Part shown: positions 53,969 to 63,354 of the stretch, piece after piece
How positions within the stretch are numbered: position 1 is the first letter of the stretch
How the letters are laid out: the number at the start of each line of letters is the position of its first letter
Position numbers and translations under genes: made by a program
Assembly (NCBI RefSeq): GCF_007671725.1
Contig: NZ_VCNM01000001.1
Coordinates: 496,001 to 560,000 of the forward strand
Origin: Halorubrum depositum
GTDB lineage: Archaea; Halobacteriota; Halobacteria; Halobacteriales; Haloferacaceae
Reading direction: 5' to 3'
Length of the DNA stretch: 64,000 nt
Notes under the pieces: generated by a model
Databases searched by the model: none
The model's input: only the letters and a program-made list of their open reading frames with translations
Told to the model about the DNA's origin: nothing

Positions 53969-54292
53969 ACCACCTCGAGGCCATGTCCCGAGGTACTCGA
54001 CGTGTCTAAACAGTTCCCGCACCGTTCGGGCTGTATTTTCATATAGGTTGTGACAAGTGGTCGTGTATCGAAACGAATTCTTCAGCACCATCTCGGCCTC
54101 AGCTGAAGAGAACTCGAGAGAGATCGAACCTCGCTTTTGACGACTCCACTCGGGGAGGCGCCGTCATGAGCGGATCACAGCATCCCTATCCCGTCATCAT
54201 GTCCGCCGACAACGTCAACAACGACATCTCCGGCGGACGACGCGGCGCGACCCTCCTGATTTTCGTCGATGACCGCCCAACCCGGGAGACAG
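53969..54292. other. 324-nt intergenic region with one small candidate ORF
   Basis: Between the TatD-like stop and the AddA-like stop. A 52-codon frame on the plus strand (54166-54324) has a Shine-Dalgarno-like GGGGAGG but overlaps the end of the opposing helicase gene. It is listed separately. Nothing else is seen. Confidence 0.5.
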
Positions 54293-54324
54293 TTACGCTT
54301 GGTGTGCTCGCACGAGGTCTTTGA
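54166..54324 (+). CDS. Candidate 52-residue small protein
   Basis: ATG 54166 is preceded by GGGGAGGCG (7 nt spacing), and the frame ends at TGA 54324, overlapping the convergent helicase gene by 32 nt. The peptide has a hydrophobic ATLLIFVDD core and no recognised family. It could be a real small gene or chance; its ribosome-binding site is the only support. Confidence 0.28.
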   Translation: MSGSQHPYPVIMSADNVNNDISGGRRGATLLIFVDDRPTRETVTLGVLARGL

Positions 54325-57139
54325 GTTCGGATTTACTTAGCGGGTCGATCTCACGGCGATCACCGTCGTCCGTATAAAAGATCGACGCAGCAACTGATCG
54401 GTCTGGGTACTGGTCGACGACGACGTGGTAGTAGATGCTGAGTTGCTTCCGGTACTCGTCTTCTGCCCGGGTGGTCCGGTCCGTCTTGTAGTCGATGATG
54501 TCGACGCGATCAGAGGTAACGTGGAGTACGTCGACGATCCCGCCGATCGACACGGTTTTCCCGTCGACAGTCACCGGGAGATACGCGTCGATCTCCGCCA
54601 GTGTCTCCCCGTCGAGCGAGTCAAGCAGTGCCCTCACGTGTCGTTTGTCCGGGTTGTCCGCTTCGGCTGGCTCGCCGAGTGCGTACCGTTCCGCGAAGTC
54701 GTGGACCGCGGACCCGAACTCCACGCCGCGACCGCCGGTATCCCCTTCGAACACCGAATCGTCGATGAACGTGTGCGGCGAGAAGCCCGTCGGCCCGTCA
54801 GTCGCCGGGATGTCAGCCGTGAACGGCGAGTGGTCACGCGCCGGCGGTTCGAACCCCGACAGGTCCGGATCGACGGCCTCGACGGCGACCGGAAGCGCGT
54901 CGAGGAACGCGTTCGGGTCGGTGCCGCTCGTGAAAATGACGTGGCTTTCGGCGCGCGTGATGGCGACGTAGAGGAGGCGGCGTTCCTCGTCGTAGTCCTG
55001 CGGGAGACACGCGTTCAGCACGTCCGTCCGCCAGTCGTCGTAGACGTACGGAACGCCGTGGGCGGCGTCTGAGAACACCTTCCGTTGTCGGAGCCCGATC
55101 GGGTCGGTGTACGCGATCGTGCTCCCGCTCCCGCCGGTCGACGGGAACGCGTTCGCGTTCATATTCGCCAGGATAACGATCGGGTATTCGAGCCCCTTCG
55201 TCGCGTGAATCGTCTGGACGGTCACCGCGTCTGTCCCGGCCCCGGCGTCGACCTCGTGCGTGCTGCCGTCCGCGATCGCTTGCTCGATGAACCGGACGAG
55301 TTCGCCGCGAGTGAACGTCGTCGTGCCGTGGACCGACTGGATCGTGTCGAGCACGACGTCCGCGGTCGGCCCGGTCCGGTCGTACCGGTCGAACACGCGG
55401 CGTGCGACGCCGCCGACCGTCTCCAACTCCCGAAGCTCGTCTCGAAACGCCACCATCGCGTCCGGGTACGCCTCGCGGTCGATGACCGCGTTCGCCTCGT
55501 CGATCGTGTACCCCGCGTCTTCCAACGCGAGCGCCCAGCCGCGGTCGGCGTCGCGTTCGAGGATCCGGAGCCACGCCAACACGAGCTTCGCCGCGTCGGT
55601 CCGGAACACCTCCATCCCGCCCTCGTACGCCATCGGGAGTCCGTACGTGTCGGCCGTGTCGAGTAGTTCACGACCGAACGCCCGCGTCCGCGTCAACACC
55701 GCGATATCGCCGTACCGCGGGGCGCGGGACTCACCGTCGTCGCCTTCGACGGCGTACGCGTCGTTCCCGACGACCGCGTCGATTTTCGCCAGGATCGCCT
55801 CGCGTTCGTCCGCGCTCGTGAGCGCTTCGATGCGAGTGTCATCGCGGTCCGTGTCGGCGTCGAGCGGCGTCACCGCTTCCGCGATCGCTTCCTCGTCGAC
55901 CGACTCGCGTTTCGTGGCGGTGGCCGTCAGCGCGCGCGTCGAGAAGTCCAGGATCGACTGCGTCGACCGGTAGTTCCGCGTCAGTCGCTTCTCCTCGATC
56001 GGCGTCGTCGGGAACGTGACGCGGTCCGCGTCGCGGTTCAACGCCGCCGCGAACCGGTCGAGGCGGTCGTCGAACTCGCGGATGTTGTCGACGTCGGCGT
56101 ACTGGAAGCCGTAGATGCTTTGCTTCCAGTCACCGACCACGCAGATGTTGTTCGTGCCGGCCAGCAACAGCATGAGTTTGAATTGGATCTCGCTGGAGTC
56201 CTGGAACTCGTCGACCATCACGTACTCGAACCCGAGGTCCTCTCGCAGGCCGTGGTCCTCGCATAGAAGCACGAACGCGAACAGCTGGAGGAACCCGAAG
56301 TTCAGGTAGTTCCACCGCAACGCGAACGCGAGATACGAGTGATACACGTCGTGAACGAACCGCTTGAGCGCGGTTCTGTCCGCCTCGAACGCCCGGGCGG
56401 CGACGCGTTCCGGGACTTGTTTGCCGTCGCCGCGTATCTCCGATTTGTCCGGGGCGTCCGGCAGGTACGTTTTGTCTTGTCCGTACCGGTACAGCTTCGA
56501 CCGGAGCTTCGACTGCTTGCCCCCGTCGTTCCGCGGCTCGTTCAGCTCAGCGAACAGCGACTCGAACGTCTCGAACTCACCGTCGAGATGCGACTCGCCG
56601 TCACGGTACCAGCCGTCCGCCGTCGGGAACACGCCCTTCGCCGACAGCTCCTTGATCAGGTCCAGCAGCTCCGCCGGTTCCGACAGCGCCGTGAAGAACG
56701 CGTCGTACTCCGGGTGCGCGTCGGTGAACTGCCCGGTGAACTCGCGGAACAGCGCCTCCTCGATGATCTCGTCTTCGACGATCCGCGTCGACCCGGTGAT
56801 CGTCTCGTCGACCCCGAGGTGCGTCGGCGCGTCGTGCCCGTGTTCATCGAGGATGTCGTGCGCCAGCGAGTGGAACGTCTGGATCGGCGCGTTCGACAAC
56901 TCACGCAGCCCGTACGTCGTTTGCCGGACGATCCGGTCGCGCATCTCCTCGGCCGCGTTGTTCGTGAACGTCACCAACAACACGTCGTCCGGCGCGATGC
57001 CGTCCTGCGCGACGATGTTCGCGTACCGCCGCGTCACGGTGAACGTCTTCCCGGTCCCAGCGCCCGCGTCGACGAGGTACAGCCCGTCGGTCGCCTCGAT
57101 GAGATCGCGTTGCTCCGGGTTTGGCGTGACACCGCTCAT
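54293..57139 (-). CDS. AddA-like UvrD/Rep helicase with C-terminal RecB-type nuclease
   Basis: A 948-residue SF1A helicase-nuclease. Walker A GAGTGKT at 26-32, Walker B VDEFQD, GDWKQSIYGFQ, the motif V IHATKGLEYPIVIL and motif VI LLYVAITRAE are all intact. The last 170 residues form a PD-(D/E)XK nuclease: VHDFAERY, GIVDVL, IIDYKT and QLSIY (QxxxY). It should unwind and resect DNA ends together with the AddB-like protein, whose stop overlaps this start by 4 nt. This is the architecture of AddA/RecB and also of some phage-defence helicases. Confidence 0.88.
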   Translation of the reverse strand: MSGVTPNPEQRDLIEATDGLYLVDAGAGTGKTFTVTRRYANIVAQDGIAPDDVLLVTFTNNAAEEMRDRIVRQTTYGLRELSNAPIQTFHSLAHDILDEHGHDAPTHLGVDETITGSTRIVEDEIIEEALFREFTGQFTDAHPEYDAFFTALSEPAELLDLIKELSAKGVFPTADGWYRDGESHLDGEFETFESLFAELNEPRNDGGKQSKLRSKLYRYGQDKTYLPDAPDKSEIRGDGKQVPERVAARAFEADRTALKRFVHDVYHSYLAFALRWNYLNFGFLQLFAFVLLCEDHGLREDLGFEYVMVDEFQDSSEIQFKLMLLLAGTNNICVVGDWKQSIYGFQYADVDNIREFDDRLDRFAAALNRDADRVTFPTTPIEEKRLTRNYRSTQSILDFSTRALTATATKRESVDEEAIAEAVTPLDADTDRDDTRIEALTSADEREAILAKIDAVVGNDAYAVEGDDGESRAPRYGDIAVLTRTRAFGRELLDTADTYGLPMAYEGGMEVFRTDAAKLVLAWLRILERDADRGWALALEDAGYTIDEANAVIDREAYPDAMVAFRDELRELETVGGVARRVFDRYDRTGPTADVVLDTIQSVHGTTTFTRGELVRFIEQAIADGSTHEVDAGAGTDAVTVQTIHATKGLEYPIVILANMNANAFPSTGGSGSTIAYTDPIGLRQRKVFSDAAHGVPYVYDDWRTDVLNACLPQDYDEERRLLYVAITRAESHVIFTSGTDPNAFLDALPVAVEAVDPDLSGFEPPARDHSPFTADIPATDGPTGFSPHTFIDDSVFEGDTGGRGVEFGSAVHDFAERYALGEPAEADNPDKRHVRALLDSLDGETLAEIDAYLPVTVDGKTVSIGGIVDVLHVTSDRVDIIDYKTDRTTRAEDEYRKQLSIYYHVVVDQYPDRSVAASIFYTDDGDRREIDPLSKSELKDLVRAHQA

Positions 57140-59721
57140 CGCTCGCCCTCCAACAACAGGTCACGGTTATCCACGCGCCGGTAGTTCGGCTCCCCGGCGA
57201 GCCCCTCGATCGGGAACCGCTCCGCGCCCGTCCGCCGCCGATTCACCGCCGTCAGCTGCTCGTCGACGAACGACTCGAACGCGTCGAGATCGGGTTCGAA
57301 AAACGCCGACCGCTGCCGGTCGGCGATCGCCCGCATCACCTGCTCGCTCCCCGTCGTCACGTACTTGTAGTCGCCGATCCCGGCTTTCAGCCGCTCGATC
57401 ATCGTTTGACCGAACTCGGACTCGATGAGTTCGTCGCTGTCGGTCGTTTCGACGAGCGGCGCAGCGTCGAACAACGCGTCGTACGTCGGATACTCGATTT
57501 TCGAGAGGACCTTCTGGCACTTGTTCGCTCCCGCTTCGCGCAACGATTCGAAGAACGCCTCTCGACGCACGTGTTCAGTCACCGACTCCGGGAAGTACGG
57601 CACCGTCGTCACCGCCTCCGTCACGTCGGCGTCGCCGGTGATCAGGTCGTCGACGAGTTCGGTGACGTAGAAGAACGTGAACGAGAGTTCCGCGTCGGGG
57701 GCCTGTGTCCGCCAATACGTGAGATACAACGCCGCCTGGAAATCGGGTTTGTCGGTCGCCTCGTCGAACGCGGCGTGTTTCACGATCGCGTTCGCGCTGC
57801 GCTTGCTGCCGCTCTTGTAATCGAGCAACGCGCGCTCCGACTGGACGAGGTCGATCATCCCGTTCATCCCCAGTTCCTCGTCGACGAACCGGCGTTCGGT
57901 CACCGGTGACGCAACGTCCGTGTCGAAGTGCGCGGCGACCGCGTTCTCGCCGCCACTCGACGGCGTGAGAAACGCCCCGTCGGTCGGCGGGTTCGCATCC
58001 AGGTACGAGACGATCGTCTCCAGACTCGCCCGGTACTCGGTGCGGCGCGTCGCCTCGTCGACGCCCCGGACCAACGGCCGCACCGCATCGATCATCAGCT
58101 CGACGACCTCGGTGAGCGCCGCGTCGTCGACGACGTCCGGGTGGTTCACGTAGAACTCCGCGAAGTCGTGCAGCAGCGTCCCCTCTGTGAGATACGCCTT
58201 CTCCGGGCCGTCGACCACGCGGCTGAAATAGTACTCCCGCGGCGAGTTCACGTGCGTGTTCAGACTCGACTTACTGATCGTCTCGACCGGCTCAGACGAC
58301 GCCTCGACCGGCTCCTTGTCGAACCCGGCGTCGCCCCGCGGTGCGGACGCGGTGTGATGCGTCGTCGACGGCAGGTCGGCGAACCGATCGAACTCCGCGT
58401 CCAGCAGCTCCTCGAAGTACAGACACGGCGTGACCGGCGACCCGCCGGCCGCGTCCTGCACGAGGTAGTGCTGTTGCGATCCGCTCTGAAGCAGTAGTTG
58501 GAAGCTCTTCAGATTCCGCGTGAACTGCGCGTCCCGATCCACCCAGGGTCGACGCGGCGCGGCGTGCGTCCACCGCTCGTCGAGCCCGAGGTGGAACACG
58601 ACCTCGCGTCCCACGTACGACGCGGATTTCGCATCCGCGAGCAACACCCCTTCGTTCTCCCGGTCGACGGGAACCTCGTACGTCTGCAAGTAGAACGCCA
58701 ACTCGTCCAGCCGCGCCTCAGTCACGGCTTTCCCCGCGAGCCCGAGCGTCTCCAACTCCGCACGGAACGCGTCGAGCGAACTGCTGGTGCGGCGTTCGAA
58801 CACCGAGAGCGCGTCGGCGAACGTGTACGACCCGATGTCGTGACAAAACCCGACCAGCCACGACACCCCGTCCTCGTCGAGTTCGTGCAGCCGTTTCTCC
58901 GCGTCACGCTCACGGATATCACACCCGACGGCCGTCAGCAACGACCGAACCTCACCGACCCGCGTCTCAGTGCCACGGAACGCCGTTCGAAGTAACTGGA
59001 GGAACAACCGGTGATCGCTGCGATCCGTGAACCCGGGGCCGCCGGAAAACGGGATGCCGGCCGACTCGAGCGCCGACTCGATGAGCGGGGAATACTCGCT
59101 CTCCTGATCGAGGACGATCCCGACGCTCTCAGCGGTCCCTTCAGTCACGGAGTCGACGACCGCCGCCACGATCGCCGTCGGTGAATCGTGAATGCGGAAC
59201 GGCGGCACGTCGAACGCCGCGTCGGTGAACAGACCGACCGTGTCGTACTCGGCGGGCAGATACGACCGTTCGAGTTGCGTGAGCATCGCCGGCTCGACGA
59301 CGACGACGTCCAACTCCGGGTCGATGGTCTCGGTCGTCAGCCGCATCGACGCCGTCTCGAGCTCCGCGATCCGCTCGACGGCGCGTTCAGTCGTCGCATC
59401 AGCGTACGCCTCGTACTCCAGGATTGCGTCGTGCGACCCGCGGTGTTCCCAGCACTGCAGGATGTTCCCGACCGCGTACGCACACCGCTTCCACGACAGG
59501 TCCTCTGCGGCGATGATATCGAGGAACGCCAAGCGGTCCTCTGACTCCTGTCGCCGACCGGCCGCCAACCGCCGCGGCGGAATCGCGAACGGCCCGAGAT
59601 GCGTCCGATCGAGCTGCCGGTTCAGCGCACTCGCAAGCGGCCCGTCCGGCACGATTACCCGGTCGTACGACCGGACGTCACGATAGAGCCGAGACGGCGA
59701 TTTCGCACGGGGAACTGACAC
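57136..59721 (-). CDS. AddB-like PD-(D/E)XK nuclease protein
   Basis: An 861-residue protein with an inactivated helicase-like N-terminal region and a C-terminal nuclease of RecB type: LLHDFAEFY, GMIDLVQ, LLDYKSG and QAALY (QxxxY). The four-Cys iron-sulfur arrangement of bacterial AddB is not evident; the Cys residues are scattered. Co-translation with the AddA-like helicase (ATGA overlap) supports a heterodimeric end-resection enzyme. Start complement 59719-59721 is the first ATG. Confidence 0.82.
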   Translation of the reverse strand: MSVPRAKSPSRLYRDVRSYDRVIVPDGPLASALNRQLDRTHLGPFAIPPRRLAAGRRQESEDRLAFLDIIAAEDLSWKRCAYAVGNILQCWEHRGSHDAILEYEAYADATTERAVERIAELETASMRLTTETIDPELDVVVVEPAMLTQLERSYLPAEYDTVGLFTDAAFDVPPFRIHDSPTAIVAAVVDSVTEGTAESVGIVLDQESEYSPLIESALESAGIPFSGGPGFTDRSDHRLFLQLLRTAFRGTETRVGEVRSLLTAVGCDIRERDAEKRLHELDEDGVSWLVGFCHDIGSYTFADALSVFERRTSSSLDAFRAELETLGLAGKAVTEARLDELAFYLQTYEVPVDRENEGVLLADAKSASYVGREVVFHLGLDERWTHAAPRRPWVDRDAQFTRNLKSFQLLLQSGSQQHYLVQDAAGGSPVTPCLYFEELLDAEFDRFADLPSTTHHTASAPRGDAGFDKEPVEASSEPVETISKSSLNTHVNSPREYYFSRVVDGPEKAYLTEGTLLHDFAEFYVNHPDVVDDAALTEVVELMIDAVRPLVRGVDEATRRTEYRASLETIVSYLDANPPTDGAFLTPSSGGENAVAAHFDTDVASPVTERRFVDEELGMNGMIDLVQSERALLDYKSGSKRSANAIVKHAAFDEATDKPDFQAALYLTYWRTQAPDAELSFTFFYVTELVDDLITGDADVTEAVTTVPYFPESVTEHVRREAFFESLREAGANKCQKVLSKIEYPTYDALFDAAPLVETTDSDELIESEFGQTMIERLKAGIGDYKYVTTGSEQVMRAIADRQRSAFFEPDLDAFESFVDEQLTAVNRRRTGAERFPIEGLAGEPNYRRVDNRDLLLEGER

Positions 59722-60063
59722 ACCACACGAAACCCGCGGTGCCGGTTAAAAGTTTGTCAACCACCCTCACTCACCACCCGACACCGCACCGTCACCGATA
59801 CAACGACCATGCTGCGACGGCCCCGAATATCGAGAGATTAGGAGTCGCTCTCAATTCGAATTCCAACTGTACACCACGTGAACCCACCGGGTGACACTGG
59901 CGACAACGATGCAGTCTTCAAAACGAGATGCGGCTATGACACTCGGATGGTGTCGGAGCATCTCGATCATAAAATAATACTTATCCTGACAGCCAGCCAG
60001 GCCAGTCTATGGCGCCGCAAAACGGGAATCTCAAAGTGACCGTTCGGAGAAGGCTCTCCTAAC
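59722..60063. other. 342-nt divergent region with exonuclease promoter
   Basis: Separates the divergent AddB-like and exonuclease genes. A TATA-like AATACTTATCC at about 59986-59996 is placed to start transcription near 60009. No other gene is seen apart from the mini-ORF at 60009. Confidence 0.55.
60009..60062 (+). CDS. Candidate 17-residue leaderless mini-ORF
   Basis: ATG 60009 falls at the expected transcription start of the promoter at 59986-59996. The 17-codon frame stops at TAA 60062, one nucleotide before the exonuclease ATG at 60064, and contains GGAGAAGG (near 60043) that could serve as the ribosome-binding site of the exonuclease. Probably regulatory or coupling rather than a functional peptide. 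Confidence 0.35.
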   Translation: MAPQNGNLKVTVRRRLS

Positions 60064-60804
60064 ATGGGGACACTCGTCCTTGATATCGAAACCGCAAGTC
60101 CGTTCGAAGAACCGCCCGAACACACGAACGACACGGAGCACTACGAGTGGTTCGCCGTCAGTCTCGCGTACGCTGACGACCTGGACGAACCGCCAGAGAC
60201 GGAGGTGCTGTTCCGCCGCGGAAACTGGGACGACGCCTACACCATCGATCTGTACGAACGACTGTTTGACTGGTGTGACGACCGATCTATCGACCGGCTC
60301 CTCACCTACAACGGCACGTGGTTCGACGGAACACACCTTCTCGCATGGGCCCGCGAGATAGACGCCACGACAACCCGCGAGTTCCTCGCACGCACCGAAG
60401 CGTTGTTCGAAAACCATGTCGACGTCGCGCTCGCCGCGGCCGACGAGTATGCCGACGAACTCTGGGACGACCAGCACATCCTCCCCGACTGGAAAGCGTA
60501 CCAACTTGCAGGAATAGACAACGACAGCGTCTGGTACGACGACTACGAGTTCCCGGCCACGTACCTCTCAGAGATCGACGATCGCGGCGTCCAAGGCAAA
60601 CACGTCGGGCAGGTGCTCGGCGAACGGTACGTGGACAACGTCACCGCCGGCATCGAAGACACGAGCGTCCACCGAGAACTCACGCGACTCCTCGAAGATT
60701 ACTGCCTCAGTGACGTCGCCGACCTCATCGAACTGTACACCGCACTCGGCGGTCCGGCGCTCAACGAGTCGTACCGTCGAACGGCAGCGGACATCGACTA
60801 CTGA
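60064..60804 (+). CDS. DnaQ-like (DEDDy) 3'-5' exonuclease
   Basis: A 246-residue ribonuclease-H-like exonuclease. Exo I is Asp7-Ile-Glu9 (VLDIETA), Exo II includes Asp88 in TYNGTWFDGTHL, and Exo III is Tyr213-x3-Asp217 (DYCLSDVADL), the DEDDy arrangement. It resembles stand-alone exonucleases related to the proofreading domain of B-family polymerases. It is divergent from the AddAB-like pair and likely acts in the same DNA-processing context. Confidence 0.82.
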   Translation: MGTLVLDIETASPFEEPPEHTNDTEHYEWFAVSLAYADDLDEPPETEVLFRRGNWDDAYTIDLYERLFDWCDDRSIDRLLTYNGTWFDGTHLLAWAREIDATTTREFLARTEALFENHVDVALAAADEYADELWDDQHILPDWKAYQLAGIDNDSVWYDDYEFPATYLSEIDDRGVQGKHVGQVLGERYVDNVTAGIEDTSVHRELTRLLEDYCLSDVADLIELYTALGGPALNESYRRTAADIDY

Positions 60805-61018
60805 ACCTGACGTTTTGACCCGCATCAATATCCCGTTTCGGAATTATCCGGAACGCGACCGCCGTCAGTCGATCATGTTAATTTAAGCGTCGGTTCCAGC
60901 AGACGGCGAAGGCTCGGAGCGATGATTCCACTGTCGTCAGATACGCGTTTTAAACACATTTGAAAATAAATAATTTCTGCGTTTTAGTTTTTCAAAGACA
61001 CATCAGACAGTATATACT
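60805..61018. other. AT-rich spacer, no gene
   Basis: AT-rich non-coding DNA between the exonuclease stop and the broken end of the transposase remnant (AAATAAATAATTTC near 60965). No IS terminal repeat was recognised. Confidence 0.5.
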
Positions 61019-61500
61019 TCCGTGGCGGGCGGTTTGAAATCGGAGTGAGATTCGTGAGAGCGAAGCTATGAGACGTCCGCCAGCGTCAACGAGAAATTGC
61101 GTATGCCCAACACGGTGTTTTCTCTCCGAGATCGCGGAGGAACACCAGGTTAAATTGCTTCTTTTGAACGGTAGAAGAGTCAAAGTGGAGAAATTCATTT
61201 TCACGGAAATCTACGGTGACATACGGCCAGAACCCGTCTGAGTCGATTGAATCGCGGTGCCATCGACCGCAACGCGATTCGACCTCGCGCCGTCAGCTGG
61301 CTGTAGGTCGGCCTTTTGAATCCAGTCGTGGATTGCTGTTCGACTTCGATCGACACCAACATCTCAAAGTACTATTTTGTATTTGAAAGTGGCATTACAG
61401 CAAGGTGGAACTGAACACCGGCTTCAATGATCTCGTGGGATGTCCGTTCTCGCTCCCCAAATCCAAGTCTACCCATTCAGTAGAACCGTTGAGGCAGTTG
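61019..61500 (-). pseudogene. Degenerate haloarchaeal IS6-type transposase
   Basis: Reading leftward, pieces of a transposase I recognise from haloarchaeal IS6-like elements occur in order but in different frames: ERERTSHEIIEAGVQFHLA, an in-frame amber where SNTKQYFE is expected (SNTK-stop-YFE), IHDWIQKADLQPADGA followed by VAVDGTAIQ, then NEFLHF, then HRVGHTQFLVDAGGRL and LRFQTARHG. At least two frameshifts and stop codons interrupt it, and the C-terminal catalytic part is gone. It is therefore inactive. The family is named from memory of conserved blocks; the subfamily is uncertain. Confidence 0.7.
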
Positions 61501-61591
61501 GATTCGGACGGAGACAATTCGAAGCACCGACCGTCTCGTTCTTAACTTAATATCGCCGAGAACCGCCGTTAGAAGTGGGAAGACCGAAGGA

Positions 61592-61666
61592 TGCTCCGGC
61601 GGGGATTTGAACCCCGGTCATTGCCTCGAGAGGGCAATATGATTGGCCGGACTACACTACCAGAGC
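61592..61666 (-). tRNA. tRNA-Glu (anticodon CTC)
   Basis: A 75-nt cloverleaf on the minus strand. The acceptor GCTCTGG pairs with CCGGAGC (one G-T), the discriminator is A, and CCA is not encoded. The anticodon arm is TTGCC-CTCTCGA-GGCAA with anticodon CTC (Glu, GAG codons). The T arm CGGGG-TTCAAAT-CCCCG is perfect. No intron is seen. The 3' end faces the IS remnant. Confidence 0.93.
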
Positions 61667-61811
61667 GCACGTCCGTTCGACGCATTCTCGGATACGACTG
61701 GATATTGTAAAACAGTTCCGTTTCGGCGGCGCCGTGCTCCGGTTTACCGTGGCTCGTTTTTCGCCGACGGCGGCGGGGAGAGCGGGTCGAAGAACCACGG
61801 TGCGGCGCGAC

Positions 61812-62876
61812 TCAGACGTCGACGGCGAACGGGGCCGCCTCGGTCGCGCCGTCGGCGACGGCGGCGAGCAGGTCGGCGACCGCGTCGAGGTCGCCGAGAT
61901 CGACCACTTCCACGGGCGTGTGCATGTACCGGTTCGGGATCGCGACGTTGAGCGACGGGACGCCGCCGCGCGCGGTGTAGAAGGCGTCGGCGTCGGTGCC
62001 GGTCCGCGAGCCCGCCGCCTGCAGCTGGACGTCGACGTCGGCGTCCTCGGCCGCCTCGCGCGCGAGGGCGACGAGCGACGGGTGGTTCGCGCTCCCGCGG
62101 CCGATCACCGGGCCGGCGCCGAGCTCGATCGGTCCCTGACGCTCGCGGTCGACGTCGGGGTTGTCGGTGGCGTGGGTGACGTCGACGGCGACGAACGCGT
62201 CCACGTCGTCGAGGTCGACGCCGACCATTCGGGCGCCCTGGAGGCCGACCTCCTCTTGGACCGTGGAGACGGCGTACACGGTCGTCTCGACGTCGCGCTC
62301 GGCCGCGCGGCGGAGCCCCTCCGCGGCCGCCCACGTCCCCGTGCGGTTGTCGATCCCGCGGGCGGCGATCCGGTCGCCGACCAGCTCCTCGAAGTCGGTC
62401 GAGAAGGTGACGGGGTCGCCGACCTCGACGTGCTCACGGGCCTCCGCGGCGTCGGTCGCGCCGATATCGACGAACTGTCCGGCGATCTCCTCGTACTCCT
62501 CGTCCGACGGGTCCCGCAGGTGGATCGCGGTCTGGCCGATCACGCCCTGGACGGGCTCGTCGGCGTGGACCGTGACGTGCTGGCCCTTCGAGACGGTGCG
62601 GTCGGAGCCCCCGATCCGGGAGATCCGGAGGAAGCCGTCGTCCAGAACGTCGCGAACGATGAACCCGATCTCGTCGGCGTGGCCCGCGAGCGCGATCGTC
62701 GGCGCGTCGGGGTCGCCCTCGTGGACGGCGACGGCGTTGCCGTAGGCGTCGACGGAGACGTCGTCCGCGAACGCCCGGGCGTAGTCGGCCCAGACCCGCT
62801 GGCTCGGGGTCTCGAACCCGGAGGGACTGGCGGTCGCGAGCAGGTCGTCGAGGAACGTCCGGCCGCTCTCGTGCAT
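61812..62876 (-). CDS. M42 family metallopeptidase (glutamyl aminopeptidase-like)
   Basis: A 354-residue tetrahedral-aminopeptidase family enzyme. Ligand motifs are His66 (AGHADEIG), IDNRTG (Asp), VQEEVG (catalytic and ligand Glu), VDVTHATD (Asp) and the C-terminal MHTPVEVV (His). It removes N-terminal residues from peptides in the cytoplasm, probably as a dodecamer. Start complement 62874-62876. The frame is open upstream on this strand but that region is intergenic. Confidence 0.88.
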   Translation of the reverse strand: MHESGRTFLDDLLATASPSGFETPSQRVWADYARAFADDVSVDAYGNAVAVHEGDPDAPTIALAGHADEIGFIVRDVLDDGFLRISRIGGSDRTVSKGQHVTVHADEPVQGVIGQTAIHLRDPSDEEYEEIAGQFVDIGATDAAEAREHVEVGDPVTFSTDFEELVGDRIAARGIDNRTGTWAAAEGLRRAAERDVETTVYAVSTVQEEVGLQGARMVGVDLDDVDAFVAVDVTHATDNPDVDRERQGPIELGAGPVIGRGSANHPSLVALAREAAEDADVDVQLQAAGSRTGTDADAFYTARGGVPSLNVAIPNRYMHTPVEVVDLGDLDAVADLLAAVADGATEAAPFAVDV

Positions 62877-63018
62877 GCACGCGAGTGGCTCCGGACCGGC
62901 CAAGAAAGCGCCGGTCCGCGAGTTCGACGGGGCCCTCCCGGCGATGCTCGACGAAACCGCACTGAACCGCGACGACCGCGCCGCCACGCATAAATCGTTG
63001 CCGTGCGAACGACGGGAT

Positions 63019-63309
63019 ATGACCGACTCGTCATTCACGCTGGTGGAGCTCCACCTCGGCGACGGCGACGTGCGAATCGGCCCGTTCGAACTGTTCGGTA
63101 CGGACGACGAGCCGGCCGAGTCGGATTCCGACTCGGAAGGAGAAGCGGAAGGCGGCGCCGACGCCGCCGACGCCGAAGCCGGCGGCGTGTCGGCGCTCTC
63201 GGTCGCCGGGCTCCTGCTTGCGCTGGCCGCGCTCGTCGCGGTCGCGGTCGGCGTCGTGAAGCTCCGCGGCGACGACGAGGTCCCCTCGGGCATCGCCGGC
63301 GACGAGTGA
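63019..63309 (+). CDS. Small single-span membrane protein
   Basis: A 96-residue protein with a beta-like N-terminal region (FTLVELHLGDGDVRIGPFEL), an acidic Ser/Glu/Asp/Ala linker (33-55) and a single hydrophobic helix at about 57-80 followed by KLRG. It is likely an N-out or peripheral anchor protein; family not recognised. ATG 63019 follows GACGGGAT without a clear Shine-Dalgarno, consistent with leaderless translation. Confidence 0.65.
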   Translation: MTDSSFTLVELHLGDGDVRIGPFELFGTDDEPAESDSDSEGEAEGGADAADAEAGGVSALSVAGLLLALAALVAVAVGVVKLRGDDEVPSGIAGDE

Positions 63310-63354
63310 CCGAACCGACGCAAGCGATTTGAGTCGCGCACCCGTCCCGTGCGT

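Noticed and set aside
60992-61204. 70-codon ORF as an intact gene
   Set aside because: It is one frame of the wrecked transposase; neighbouring frames carry the preceding blocks of the same protein.
61592-61666. tRNA-Glu 3' end as the attachment site of an integrated element
   Set aside because: I could not find a second copy of the tRNA 3' segment within the window and no integrase gene is present.
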